Shown: piece after piece, positions 24,570-38,933 of the stretch
Numbering within the stretch: the stretch's first letter is position 1
Layout: every line of letters begins with the position of its first letter
DNA from: Epinephelus fuscoguttatus
Lineage: Eukaryota > Chordata > Actinopteri > Perciformes > Serranidae
Assembly (NCBI RefSeq): GCF_011397635.1
Contig: NC_064762.1
Coordinates: 24,702,979-24,766,978, forward strand
Reading direction: 5' to 3'
DNA length: 64,000 nucleotides
Notes under the pieces: model-generated
What the model was told of the DNA's origin: nothing
Databases searched by the model: none
Seen by the model: only the letters and a program-made list of their open reading frames with translations
Made by a program: the position numbers and the translations under genes

Positions 24570-24800
24570 TTAAAGGTGTATAGCAGTGATCCAAAGTGTT
24601 GAATGAGTGTGTGTAAGCATGTTGAATGGTTACTGAGTAGCAGATGGCACCATGTATGGTAGCCTCGGCCACCAGTGTGTGAATGTGTGTGTGAATGGGT
24701 GAATGTGACATGTAGTGTTAAAATGCTTTGAGTGGTCGGAAGACGAGAAAAGCGCTATACACGTGCAGTCCATTTACTATTTACTATTTATTATCCTTGT
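24570..24800 (+). repeat. Retroelement 3'-tail-like sequence
   Basis: Reads GAATGTGACATGTAGTG, then GCTTTGAGTGGTCGGAAGAC, AAAAGCGCTATACACG and a (CATTTACTATTT)n end. This layout, an AAGCGCTATA box followed by a short tandem tail, is common for 3' ends of fish non-LTR elements. No coding part remains. Confidence 0.5.
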
Positions 24801-26500
24801 GGCGCAGGGTGCCAAATAACTGGTAAATCCAGTTAAAAGAAAATGAATTTGCAAATATTGTGATAACCCATGACTCATTGAAGTAATTCTTCAAGCAAAA
24901 TGGCAAAAAATTACAAAGTTCCAGTGACTAAAGTGTAAGTATTTTGTGTTTTTTGTTATTTTCTGTGGTTGTAAACTGAATATCTTTTGGTTTTAGACTG
25001 TCGGCCAGACAAAACAAGCACTCTGTGATATTTTGATGTACATCTTTTTTGGCATTTACTGATGTTTCATTGACCAAACAATTAATCAAGAGAATTATTA
25101 CATACCTGTTGTTGATTGCAGCCCAATAATTCTGACATACAGCCATGATAATGATGCATTAATTTCCCCACAACATACCTTTAAGATTATTTTATAAACA
25201 TGTAATGATGGGGGGAAAATGTGTTATGTAGTGCAAAGGCTGGTCTCAGGACCAAATAATCTGCTCTGGTGCTTCCTTTTTCACAAAATTGTGCTGTGGA
25301 TAAGGAGCTTACACTGTGGATTATTTTGCGCTGCAACAGTGGATCAGTAAATGTGTAAAAAAACAAGCTGGGACCAGCCTCATCCCTCCCTGCAGCAGGT
25401 CAAGAGGCCACAGCAGCTGTTAGCGACACCCTGCCCTCCATGCGACACAGCGCTTTAGACCTGCACTGACCTTGATCCTACCATCTCGTCCTCCACTCTC
25501 TAACCAGCCTGGATCTCCCCCCTCCTTTTCTGTCTTACCCCTATATCTAGTCCTCCCACCAATTTTACACCCCATCTACCATGTTATAGAATCATACAGT
25601 ATGTCCTGCAGCAGCAGAGCCAAACGGGGTCACCCGGAAACATGGTCGGTAACAGTATAGCCTATGTAAAGGATGACAACACAATAAGGCCAGGCTTTAA
25701 TAATGCATCTGCTGCAGTGAAGCCTCTCTGTCTTCATGGACGACAGCGAGAAAGCATCTAGCTATATTTGCGCTCCACAATCGCATTTAAATTACCTCCG
25801 GGGATGGGTAATGTTACAGAGGAAAATATGATAATGAGGCAGCGCGCACAGAAACCAAGATTTTTCTCTACTGCCGTCTCGCCACACCCTTAATGCTTTT
25901 CCCCCTCAAGGCCTGAGCTGAGTTATGAAGTGTTTTAGTACCATTTCAGTCCATAATATTCAGGCTGCAGGGAGCTCCAACACTGATTAGCTGTGGCTGA
26001 GGCTGCAGGAGGAATAGTAGTAAAAATCCAGGTATGTGCAGCACTGGGCTGTAATTATAGGCAGAGAGGCTGATCAGTGCAGGCAGAGCCTCCCTCCCCT
26101 CCCCCTGTGTCTTTATAGGGCTAGCCCGCTAAACCATTAAAATGCCCTCCTTTTGTCCCCTTCCAGCATATTGCAGACTACACTGGAAGGATCCCAGTCA
26201 CCATTAGAGATTTATTTATTTATTTATTTATTTTTTTGTTTTTGTTCTTGTTGTTGTCGTCAGTGCATGATTTTTGAAAGGGGGGGGGGGGGCACTATCA
26301 GATTAAGGCAGTTTCTCTCTCCACGCAAAGTGTCTTGGATAAGCATAGTTTCAAACGCAGTTAATTGTGCCGTGTTAACATTTCATTACACAGGAATTTT
26401 ACCTACAAGTGATAGGATGGAATACAAACTGATGCAGTTAAACTTGTACGGTCATAATCAATATTTTGTCTTGTGTGACCGCAGGATTTAATGAGGTGTA
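24800..26500. other. Intergenic, nothing recognised
   Basis: AT-rich spacer with a pyrimidine-rich patch near 25470-25570 and a G12 run near 26281-26292 preceded by (TTTA)n. No reading frame resembling a protein was seen. Confidence 0.5.
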
Positions 26501-26880
26501 AACTGCAATCATAGGCTGTAAAAGTTATAGACGTAGCCACCATGATGTCACCCATTGGTTTGCGGACTCCAGGCTGAAGCCATTCAGTCGTCGCCATCCT
26601 GGTTTTTTGGAGCTAAACATGACCTTATTTGGGCGAGAGAGATGGATCTGACTGAGAAGCGGAGGACACTATCAACAGACAGCCTGTCACTCAAAGTGTC
26701 CCACCCTAAATTATGCGTAACTTTAAGCCTTAGGAAAATGTATCAGGGTAATTTTTTAAATAAAATTTGTTCTTTAAAAGTTGTCATTAATGAGGAAATT
26801 AGCTAGAGAGATCAACACTGTTTTTTTGTACAAGACAGTTAACATGTTTATTAATGCTCTTAAATTGGGCATTTAAAGCA
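26500..26880 (+). repeat. Dispersed repeat carrying a CCATTGGTTTG / GCCATCCTGG core, plus copy
   Basis: Word order: AGACGTAGCCA, CACCCATTGGTTTGCGGACT, GTCGCCATCCTGGTTTTTTG, GACCTTATTTGGG, GACAGCCTGTCACTCAAAGT, TTATGCGTAACTTTAAGCCT, then a T-rich end. The same words in the same order appear inverted at about 57640-58090. A shorter relative forms the right part of the repeats at 28380-28506 and 46230-46364. Non-coding. Confidence 0.65.
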
Positions 26881-27010
26881 GGATTTATATTTTATACTGC
26901 GCTGAATCGATGCCGTAGCTATGGCGTAAGCTCTGTGTTGGTGCAGAGCCAACGCTGTAGCCTACGCCATAGCCTGACATGCACCTCAACAGAAATGTAA
27001 CTACAGGTTG
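26875..27010 (+). repeat. MITE-like repeat with CGTAGC..CTACG palindromic words
   Basis: Contains AGCAGGATTTATATTTTATA, GATGCCGTAGCTATGGCGTA, CCTACGCCATAGCCTGACAT, GCACCTCAACAGAAATGTAA. An inverse copy with the same order lies at about 60925-61080. The interior is self-complementary around the CTACG/CGTAG words. Confidence 0.55.
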
Positions 27011-28018
27011 TGGGGACGCAGACCTCCTGTCTATTTTTGTAAGCTGAAACCATTCCCCTCAGTGGAAACAAAGCTTTTATTCACTTTCATTTCACAGATA
27101 AGAAACAATAAATTGTGAAGATAATAAAGCCTCCACTAAGATAGCATTTTAAGTCTTGTGTGTGATTTATCCTGGCTTCATATAAGCAGAGGAAATCTCT
27201 GCTTGTCGCTAGGCTAATTTATATAATATAAAATGCCATAGGCTTGTGCTAAAAAGATTAGCATGTTGTAATTGTAGGTAAATGAGTCTAGCAGAAGACA
27301 AGTGCTTTGTCTGTGAATGCTGCGAGTTTCAGTGAAGCCGATTTGTGTACTTGTGTTTGAAAGTGTAGCTTATTAAGCCACATTTACTGTTTCCAACTAA
27401 ACTTTTCAGCACTTCACAGAAACCCCACAGCCGACCAGTGTTTTGGAGGTGTAACTGCAGAGTGACACAGACACAACTGCACAAATATAAATGCTCACAA
27501 CGGCATAGGCCATCCATGCACGTAGTCTACGGCACAGGCTCTACATAGAGCTGACACACAAGAATAAATTCACCTTAACACAGGGGTCCATAGGGACTGA
27601 CTGGCTTCCAGAGCCAGCCTCAAATGGCCTTTCAAAGAACTACAGTTTTTGGCACTTCCATGTTATCTATATATTTACATTAATATTATTCTTGTATTTG
27701 AAACCTGTCTTAGTATGTTTTTTTCTACTGTCCAGCCCCTTAACAACGTTTTTAATTTTGTTTAATGTCCTTTTAAAATGTGTTTATTCTGCACTTTGTC
27801 TAAATGCTTTTGATGTTTATAGAGTTGCTGAAATGTGCCATATAATGCGTTTTATAAATAAACCTGCTTTGCTTTACAGAAGATGAGGAGAGGAGAGTGA
27901 ATAAAATGAGAGTTTTGAAAAGGACTCTGCATTGTTTCAGATACTTACTTGAGTGCAAATTACACATTTCTCTTATTGCCATGACCCTCTAGGCAATGGC
28001 TGATATATATATATATAT

Positions 28019-28506
28019 ATATAGGGAAAAAATTATAATATATAATAGTAGAAATATAATAATCATAACAGGTTTTCATCAGTGTATAATCACCTGAAAA
28101 TCTGAATTATTGTGTTTTCATTACCATAGAGTGAGCTGTTTATATCTACATTCAGAGCAGGTCCTCTCTCACAGAGTCTGCCATGTTGTTTCTGTAGTAG
28201 CAGTAGCCCGGAACAGACAAACCAAACACGGCTCCTGATGTGGCCATCTGTGTCTTCACGTTAGTCATCGCAGTTGGCTCATACATGCCTGGTACACTGG
28301 AGAAGTTGAAGTTCTGTACCTTAACTGTGAGATGCCACTAAATCCAACACACAGGAGCTTTAATTCAAAATTAGGTAAATGAATAAAGAATGGACTGTAT
28401 AAAATAATGGAGGTAGCTACTGTGATGTTTGACTGCCGTTTTAAAACCTTAACATTGGTATTCCGGCCATTGCCATCTTGGTGTTTTGGAGCCAGAAGTG
28501 ACCATA
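28019..28506 (+). repeat. Dispersed 0.49-kb repeat, copy 1
   Basis: Nearly identical to 45878-46364 in the same orientation: about 487 bp with only scattered base differences by eye. It joins two units: a MITE half ending in GCCACTAAATCCAACACACA and a second half with GGAGGTAGCTACTGTGATGT and GGCCATTGCCATCTTGGTG. The 5' end of copy 1 sits on an (AT)n tract and lacks the terminal repeat kept by copy 2. Confidence 0.85.
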
Positions 28507-29084
28507 AATTATAGCTGCTGTGCAGCAATGGTCAGGGCCGGGCAATTTTAGGCAAAATTAGGCAATTCTGAGCAACACACACACTAAAACAAAGCATATC
28601 ACAACACAGAAGTTACATTATATAATTATGGCATGCCCTTCAAATTGTGGATGAGTGGCTGAAGTGATCAGACTCATAATATACAAAGGAAAGAAAAAAC
28701 TCAAGAACAAAAAAGTAAGAATAACATTAACTGCTAGCAATTATGAACAAACTGGCCTGATCTAGCTTAAAGCTAAACATTATCCATGCTGACAAAGATG
28801 AAAACATTTTTTAAAATGTAAAAGTAGCTATTGGATAGACTCTGCATATTGACTGATAGCTAAGCCAAATAAACAGGGAAAAGAGACAAGGGATAAGTGT
28901 TGATAAAGAGTATTTGTCTCTCCGCAAAACTGCCTGGATCATAATTATTATAATCTCTAATCCACATAGCATGATGCCTGAACATAGGACTTTCACATTA
29001 GAAAGGCTTGACTAAGCCAAGCATCAGGGTGCCAGACAGTAGCCATCCATGCCATGGAAAAGCAAATTTCAAAGTGAAAGTTCC

Positions 29085-30120
29085 AAAGCTGTAGCACATA
29101 TGGTTGATTTGTTATGAATTTTCAAAGTTTTGAAATTTAGAGGCTTGCTGTAGCGCCACCATCAGGACTATTGTCTTGTGTTTCCAGTTGAGAACATCTG
29201 GCATGGGACTGGACCTTTATGAAAAGCTTGGGTAGATTTCTCATATGGAAATGTTGCACGAGCTGAGGCTTGAACTCACAATCTTCAACACCAAGAACTA
29301 TCCTCTATCTCACTGAGCTAATTGGCAAACAGAAATGTCACATGTAGCTTCACAAATTGACTAAGCCAGTCACCTGTGTGCAAGACAGCAGCTGTTAGTG
29401 TGTAAAGGCAGATTTCAAACGGCTGTCAAATATTCAGTTATTAAGATAAAAATCCGAAAATACACAAATTGCATCTAGACAGCATGGAGATGTTGGTAAT
29501 TTGTTTTTAACAATGATTTATTGGCTCCATAAGTGAAAAACTGATGTTTAAAAATGCCATTTTTACACTGACTCCAATTGTTCGCATGAGAGCGAAATTC
29601 AAAATGCTGTAAAAAAAATTCAGTTTTTGAGATAAAATTCTGATATTTTCCAAATATCATCTACCATGACTCTAGAATTATGTCATTTTTTTTAATGAAC
29701 ATTGAAAATGTATTGAGCAAGAATTTGCAAGTATATGTTTACAGTACTGTTTACAGTCAAACATTTTGATGCACTGTAGGCTCAATTTTCGATAAATCAA
29801 AAATCTGTCAGTCTGAAGATGCTCTGTAGCAAGTTTGGTGTCAATTGAGCAAAAATTGTGGGAGGAGATAGGTTTAATAAGTTTTAGAGTTTTTGAAAAA
29901 ACAGAGTGATGGACTTCATAATTTGCAATAGGTTTAAATGTACAAAAGTTAAAAGTATTAGGGCTACATTTTGGTGAAAGTTGCAAATCTGTAGCACATA
30001 TGGTTGATTTGTTGTGAATTTTCAAAATTTTGAACTGTAGAGGCTTGCTGTAGCACCACCATCAGGACTATTGACCTGTTTTTGCAGCTGAGGCAATCTG
30101 GCATTAATTATTAAACTTAG
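29085..30120. repeat. Repeat block with 130-bp direct duplication and tRNA-like segment
   Basis: 29085-29215 and 29975-30110 share TCTGTAGCACATATGGTTGA and AGGCTTGCTGTAGC.CCACCATCAGGACTATTG in direct orientation. Between them, at 29256-29325 on the minus strand, is a tRNA-like head: A-box-like TAGCTCAGTGAG, then B-box-like GAGTTCAAGCCTC. This looks like a composite repeat family rather than a host gene. Confidence 0.6.
29256..29325 (-). repeat. tRNA-like (pseudo-tRNA or SINE head) sequence
   Basis: On the minus strand TAGCTCAGTGAG (A-box-like, one mismatch) is followed about 40 nt later by GAGTTCAAGCC (B-box-like). The spacing suits a tRNA, but I could not draw a convincing acceptor stem, so I treat it as tRNA-derived repeat rather than a functional tRNA gene. 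Confidence 0.45.
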
Positions 30121-30229
30121 AATTATGCCGCTAAAACTACTAACTAACTAACTAACTAACTAACTTACTAAACATACTAAACAACTTTTATGATTGTGAG
30201 ACGTTGTGCTTAATTTTTAGCATGGATTA

Positions 30230-30850
30230 ATACCAGTGTTGGGGAGTATTTAACTACATGTAGTTCAATTTCTAGTTTAACCACAATTTGCAGTAGTTGG
30301 GTTGTAGTTTAACTACATTCAAATCTCAGTAGCTTTTTCGGTAGTTAACTACTTTGGGTCATGTAGTTTAGGTAGTTAATTACAAACTACATACTCATTG
30401 TATTCTCATGACATTTTTTGCCATATAATATGGCACAATGCCACAGCTCATTGGCCATGGTTGTTATTAAATGACAATCACCTGATATTAGATTAAAAAC
30501 ACCTGTAGTTTGCAACCAGGATGTCTGCGATCGGATATTATGAATTTCCCTAGAAATTTTGGATCTACCACCTCAACAATTGCTCCCTGCCTTCTCATTA
30601 AAACACATCCTCGGGTTGCCTCAGTGAGGACTGGATGCCCCAGTCCCTAAATCAAACTTTACTCAGTTCAGTCAGTTCTGTTGTACCTCCGTGTAAGAAC
30701 ATGAGATTCCAGACTCAGATTGTGATAATTTTCCATGATGTAGTTTGGATGTAGTTGAACTACTTTTTGAAAGTAGTTTTAGTTTGACAAACTGTCTCAT
30801 TTTGAGAGTAGTTAAAACTCTGATTGCCTCCTCAGATCCTAGGCTATGCA
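30230..30850. repeat. GTAGTT/AACTAC-rich repeat
   Basis: 30230-30400 and 30740-30815 are packed with TAGTTTAACTAC-type words of both orientations and start with ACCAGTGTTGGGGAGTA, a phrase frequent at the ends of fish MITEs. No coding potential is seen. Confidence 0.5.
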
Positions 30851-31750
30851 GACTATGTCTTCACTAGTATGTTTACATTTGAGATCCTTATTAAGGTGAA
30901 AACAATAAAAAACTGTTGAGCTTTCTCAGCAAACAACCCACCACTTCCAAGCTCGCTGCACACATCCTCCCTCCCCTCATTTTTGTGTCTATACTTTTTT
31001 TGTTGTTGTTAAAATTAGTTAATCTGTCTTTGCTCTTGCATGTCTGCACCAGGTAAATCCCATGTGTTTCAGCTTAATCTTAAAATTTGATCAGGAGAGG
31101 ATTATAAGCCGTTTCATGGAAAGTGTTTGTGGTAGGGTCCCTGGCGTAATCTGCACTGGAAATGAGTGTAGTGGCTTTTGAATAACATGCCCCATGTTTC
31201 GTGAACATTTTGCATTTTTTATGAGCCATTTGTGTGTATATATATGTGTGTGTGCAGTACTGCATATGTACAGTATGTGTCTCTGATCACAGTATTTTTA
31301 AGTGCTTTTAAGTGGAACTGAAAAAATTGAATTGCATGACACGATTGTTGCTGACACAATATTCCAAGTACGAATCTGTTAACAAGTTTGTTTCTGAAAT
31401 GCTGTTTTTCAACTCTGCCTGCTCTAAAAAATATGATCAACATCACAGCTTTATTTAAAAAAAACCAACAGATATCAAATTACATTGTGAATTGTTGTTA
31501 TGAACACTCATGAAATGCAAAATGCAATCAACTCTGACCTTCAAGTCAAGTAGAAAATACAAAATTCAGCAAAAATCTTTGGTTACACACACAATATTCT
31601 TTTGAAAACTGATGCTGTAAATAGTTTTACTAAACAGTCATCTAAATCCCATTTCAGCCTGACTTGAAGCTGTCCCACTGTACTATAAGTGCTCGTGTTT
31701 ATGATGATGACGTCTTCTTGAGTCCTGACTGTGTTCTCTCTTCTGTCCAG

Positions 31751-33736
<1,986 letters not shown>

Positions 33737-34539
33737 GTTTAACTACTTAGAACAACTAACTCAACTTGTGAATGATTTCAATTTCCTCCTTGCACTGGTG
33801 CGGTCTTCTTGGATTTTTCTGTTTGCATGCCTCAGTTCTGCTCCAATTCTGCACATAATGTATTTCTTTAAAAATTTTTCTTGCAGACTGAAGGCATGTT
33901 CTGGGTGAGCTGCAATAAGGGTGGAGAATACCTCGGAGTCTTCCACTTGCTGCCTCAGAGTCTTGCAGAGGCTGCCCTCTCTCCAGGTCACTTTCAGTGC
34001 CTCTGATAACTTGGCCTCCAACTTTGTGATGGTATCCTGGAATTAAATTTGCTTCAAAGGTGTATCTTTTCCTTTTCAGGAAGGTACTGGAGTTGCCAAT
34101 AGCTGCAGCATAGCTGTGGTCAGCGTGGTTGACATGAACCAGCAACTCTTCACATCTGCTGCAGGAGTAGATCATTGGGTCCACCTTCACCTGTCTGATG
34201 AGCCAGCCAGAGCTGTAGGTTAAGACCTCTTCCTGGATGCAGTCTGGCATCACTGTCTCTGCAGTCATCACCTCCATCACCGCCATCTCCTCTCTGAGGT
34301 TTTCATTGTCTGTAACATGCTTCATGTATCATATTAATTGGCATGAGTTACACCAATTGATGATTGTTCTTATTGTATTATTACTCCTTGACACTCTTAA
34401 TACACAGGCAAGTTTTTGTTGATACCCACCTGTGAGGTAGATGACGTTGTGGGGTTCAAGTGACTATGGTTAGGTCTGCTCTGTGCATTGCCAAGCAAAG
34501 GAGACCCATTGTCAGCTCTACAATGTTGAAGAATAGTGG

Positions 34540-34585
34540 TCCATTTCCTTTTTTTTTTTTTTTATTTATTTATTTTTTTTAAACC
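34540..34585. repeat. T-rich / (TTTA)n low-complexity tract
   Basis: Run of T with TTTATTTATTTATTT inside the P-element-like region. Confidence 0.7.
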
Positions 34586-36412
34586 ACATCATATGCTGTA
34601 TTTTCTAACCAACCTGAAGGTCCAAGATGAGATCCATTGAAGACTGTCCATGAGGATCTTCATCTGTTCACCACTTCTTGGTCCCAGAGGCCGGCGCCAT
34701 AGATTTATGTCAGAACAGCTTCTGAGAAGTAAAGGTTTGATAGTGAATCTTGATAATCAAAATTTCACCTACACTGATTTTCCGAATCAATGCAAAAAAA
34801 ACAAAAAACTATGATGATCCGTAGGCATTTCAAATGGGAGTCATTAACATTAATACCTTGAATTAAGCATGTCAAACAGCCTGTTCATTTCCACAAAGAA
34901 GTCTGCTGTAGCACGCACCTCACATGGCAGCCTTTTTAGGTCTATCAGTGTCTTCATCCCTATATGATTGGACGATTATTTTTACAAGGGTGAGGAGCCA
35001 TCATTTAAAATGTAAGAATACTTGCTTCACAGGCAAAATAATTTGATAAAAAAAAAGATTGAATTGTGAAAAATGTATGCAAAAAATTCTCATCTTGACT
35101 CAATGTTTTGTACATTTTTTAAGTTCCATTAATCTTTGTAAAATAAAAATCAAAAAAGAATAGTTGCTCACCAGCTGCCACAGTGTGACTGAACACTTGA
35201 GTTGCAAGTCGAACTCGCATGTTCATAAAAGGTGGCAGAGTAACATGCTTTGCAGTGATCTTTGGAGCCATGCGGATGGAGTTTTGTGTGTCCAGTTCAT
35301 AAAACATTTCCAAGTGTTTCCACTGGGCATGTTTCTCTCCTACCTGTGGTATAAGAAGATAGGTGATGTGAAACATGTGGTCTGAGACTGTTCATGTGTT
35401 TACAGAGAGATTGGACCAGATGAAGACATCAAGTATGGCAAATGAGTTTTTATAATGAAACTAACCTCCAGGCCATGCTTTTTAAGGTTGTTACAGACAG
35501 ACTTGACAAGATGAGGCACATCAAAAATCAGAGGAATTTTCTGCCCATCCACTAATATGCAGTGTGCCACATCTGTACTGTCCATTATGTCTAGGCTGGC
35601 TCCTAACAGCTTAAGTGTCTTGATGTTTGAAGATGATTGGTCACAGACCACAGAAATAACCTGTTGTGAGAGATAGACAGTGTACATGTTAACACAACCT
35701 CAATTTCATTTGAGTATTAACACAGTACATATTTAACTGGATTTTATTCAGACTTACTGTGAAACCAATCTTGCTTAGGCGCCTTACAGCATCTGACAGT
35801 CTGTCTGCTGTCTCTTGTGCAGGGACACTATCTTTGGCCAGGAAATATCCTATGGTCTGCAGTGAGCAGATGAAAATGTGTTTTCTGTCATTTGTCCTGA
35901 AGACAAAATAATCATTCCAATAATATCAGACCGTCAGGGTGTAAAATTAACTCCAGACACCATAGTTGTAAAAGGTTGAGTTTATCAGATACATAAAGGC
36001 TACCCATAAGTGCCAGGTAAATAATTGGATATCATCATAGGTTTTTTATGTGTGTTTTATGTGTGAAAAAAGCCACCGCTCATCTGTAGGCAAAACACTT
36101 AAAGAGGTGCTTGAGCTCAAGACAAGACAAGTGAATGCAGCTGTACATAAGGGTTCAGGCAGTAACATTACTTGATTGCAAAATGCCAGACACCTGTGTC
36201 AAACATGGCAAAGGCTAGGGATGGGAATTCTAGTCCCAATAAAAAGGGAATTGTAGTCCTAGATAAAGTTATTCTAATAGCCTCGGGCACAAGTGTCTAC
36301 TGAAAACAAGTACAGTACAAAAACACAATAGAGAAAAGCAACAAAATCTATGCAAACATCATGTAGTGGCCATCATAAAGCATAGTAGAGCATAAAATCT
36401 ATTGTGATATGT

Positions 36413-37139
36413 TTAAAGTACAACGCTCATGTCAAATTCCTCATTGAGACCTAGTGGTTGTAAAGTTTCTAAGGTGTGGATCCAATAAAGCTCTCTCTGA
36501 CATAGTCGCCTGTCAACATCACCCCCTCTCTGAAGAGTGATTTGCTCTATTCCCTGGAACCTAAGGGAGGAGATGGGATGAGAGTGATTATTAAAATGAC
36601 AGGCTACAGGGTAATTAACATCATTTCGTCTTATTGAACTTTTGTGTTCACTAATCCTTTGTTTGAGAGGACGAATGGTTTTACCAATGTAGATTTTATC
36701 AACATGTGATAACTCCTCTTACTGGAAATGTTTTCCCTGTTCTGGGATGTGTAAAAGTATTAGTTTTCCATGTATTGTGGCACTGAGCACAGTTACCACA
36801 AGGGTAATTTCCTTGTTTAAGGGGAGCCAGGAGGGTCTGTCTGGGACTTGGTAGTATACTGGCTCTAACCAATTTGTTTTGTAGGTTAGGTCCTCTTTTA
36901 TAGACAAAAAATTGTGGATCTTTAAAATGCTGGGTGAGAGCTGGATCTGTGGTCAGAATATGCCAATATTTGAGGATAGAATACTTAAACATGTGGGCCT
37001 GAGGAGTGTAAGTGGTGATACAGGTTACTGAATAAGGTTTTTCTTTTTGGACACTCTTTTCAATAAGACGTGTGCCCGTTAAAAAACATTTTTGGCAGTT
37101 AAATTTTATGAGTTTAACAGCCATTGACAGATTAGTCAA
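36413..37139 (-). mobile_element. Penelope-like retroelement fragment with GIY-YIG endonuclease tail
   Basis: The reading frame 36699-37139 carries the linker typical of fish Penelope-like elements: FKDPQFFVYKRGPNLQN, then a cysteine cluster (CGNCAQCHNT) and TFPVRGVITC. After a frame break at about 36700 the next frame continues to a stop at 36413-36415 with YIGKTIRPLKQRISEHK and RELYWIHTLE, the second half of a GIY-YIG nuclease domain. The GIY half that normally joins them is missing, so it is dead. It lies in an intron of the P-element-like transposase, in the same orientation. Confidence 0.75.
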
Positions 37140-38070
37140 TAAGTTAATTTTACACCGTGCAAATCATATGTATCATTCCCATCATAGGACCAACAAAACT
37201 ATATCCTGTAACTGTAATATTGATTTGCTCAACTAACTAAAAAACTAATAAACGTAAACTCACTTGCTTCCATTTTGAGGCCACACCTTGAGCCATCACC
37301 ACCATAACTTGGTTAGCCACTTGGCCTTTAGGCGTGAGGCCATCTATCCTGTCCAATGTCACATTTAAATCCAGATGTTTTTTAATGGCCATCTCATCAA
37401 AAACTAATGAAACTGCCAGCTCACATGGCTTCATTGTTTTTGCCAGCTGTTCCATCTGTTTAAGTATGGGATCAAGGAAACCTGGCTGTAAAACAGAGGA
37501 GCAGTAGCCTGTTAGTGGAATAGATCTAAAAAAAAAGAAGTTAAATTCAGTAAGGATACATTTTATATGTCAGCTGATAACTATATCAGAAACATGGTAA
37601 TGGTGCAGAAAGTCTAATATTGCAATGTGTTATGTAACTATTCCTGACATGCATTGTGTCCACCATCTGGATGCCCCAATTTGATGCCCTCTGTACAAAG
37701 GTGTTAAAAGACCACTATGACATGATGTGTGAGATTCTGAAACTGCTCTTACATGAAAATGTCCCAGATTGGTGTTGATGAAGCGTTGAAGAGTTGATGG
37801 GGACGGAAGAATAAAATGCTTCCTCAGCGTCCTGTAGGCATTTGGGCTGTGGTGCAGAATCTGCAGACTAAGGTTTTTTATTGACCTTGGGAATCGTCTT
37901 GCTCTCTGTTTTTGGGTGACCATTTTGACTTGATGTAGTAAAAACTCTGCAGTCTCAGGAGGCAGCATTGTCAGGGCGTCTGAGTTTTTTCTTTTTCTCC
38001 TCAGCTCTAAGTCTTGAGAGAATAAAAAAAGACTTTATTCTAAAGGGAAGGAGGATAAGATAAAAGCACA

Positions 38071-38128
38071 CACACATACATACATACATACATACATACA
38101 TACATACATACATACATACATACACACA
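38071..38128. repeat. (CATA)n microsatellite
   Basis: About 12 tetranucleotide units flanked by short CA repeats, in an intron of the P-element-like transposase. Confidence 0.95.
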
Positions 38129-38712
38129 GTACAGGGTTCCTAAGCAGAATGGAAAAGCATCAAATTTGTAATTCCAAGATCTGGATAAGTATGGATGAAA
38201 GAAAATAGACTATGGAAAAATGTGTTATTAGAGTATTGCTGTATTATGTTTAAAATCAAACCAAAGAAGAGAAAGGAATAGAAGATATTAAAAAAAATAT
38301 AGGCAATATGTTATTTATATAATGTGTCATTTTAATACAATTTATTTCCATAAAATCATTCGGTTATTTGTACTCAGATGTCATATATGATCTGAGAAAT
38401 CTACAGAGAAGTTTTGAAATTTGAATCTGGGAAAGTTTGGAATACTGAAAAGGAAAATGTGTAGGAACCCTGTAGTTACACCTCAGCTATATTGAATGCA
38501 TACTTGGCTTTCAGTTCTTTAACTTGAGCTACCAATACCCTTTCTCTGCATCTTCTCGCTGGTCTTTTCTCTCTGAAGCTGAGCTTTCATCCTTATTTTC
38601 TCTTCACGCCCCCTCTCAAGTTGCTGCTCAAGCTGCAGTCTTTTCAACCATTCCAGTTGGAGTTCTTCCTGAAGCTGTATATAGTTTATATATGTACATG
38701 GAATAACAAATC

Positions 38713-38933
38713 AGAATCTTAATTTTTTTTTTTAAAGATATTTTTTGGGGCATTTTTAGTCTTTATTTGATAGGACAGGTAAGCGTGAAAGGGGAGAGAG
38801 AGAGAGAGAGAGGGAGTGACATGCAGCAAGGGGCCACAGGCTGGAGTCGAACCCGGGCCGCTGCAGCAACAGCCTTGTACATGGGGCACCTGCTCTACCA
38901 CTAAGCCACCAGCGCCCCGAGAATCTTAATTTT
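38713..38933 (-). mobile_element. tRNA-derived SINE, second copy, with perfect 14-bp TSD
   Basis: Body 38727-38919 on the minus strand. It has the same head as the copy at 8452-8637: GGGGCGCTGGTGGCTTAGTG, A-box, then GGGTTCGACTCC B-box, followed by a (GAGA)-type CT tract and an A-rich tail. AGAATCTTAATTTT flanks it at 38713-38726 and 38920-38933. It inserted into the P-element-like transposon, so it is younger than that element. Confidence 0.9.

Noticed and set aside
38079..38123. CRISPR-like or satellite array
   Set aside because: It is a simple (CATA)n microsatellite without spacers.
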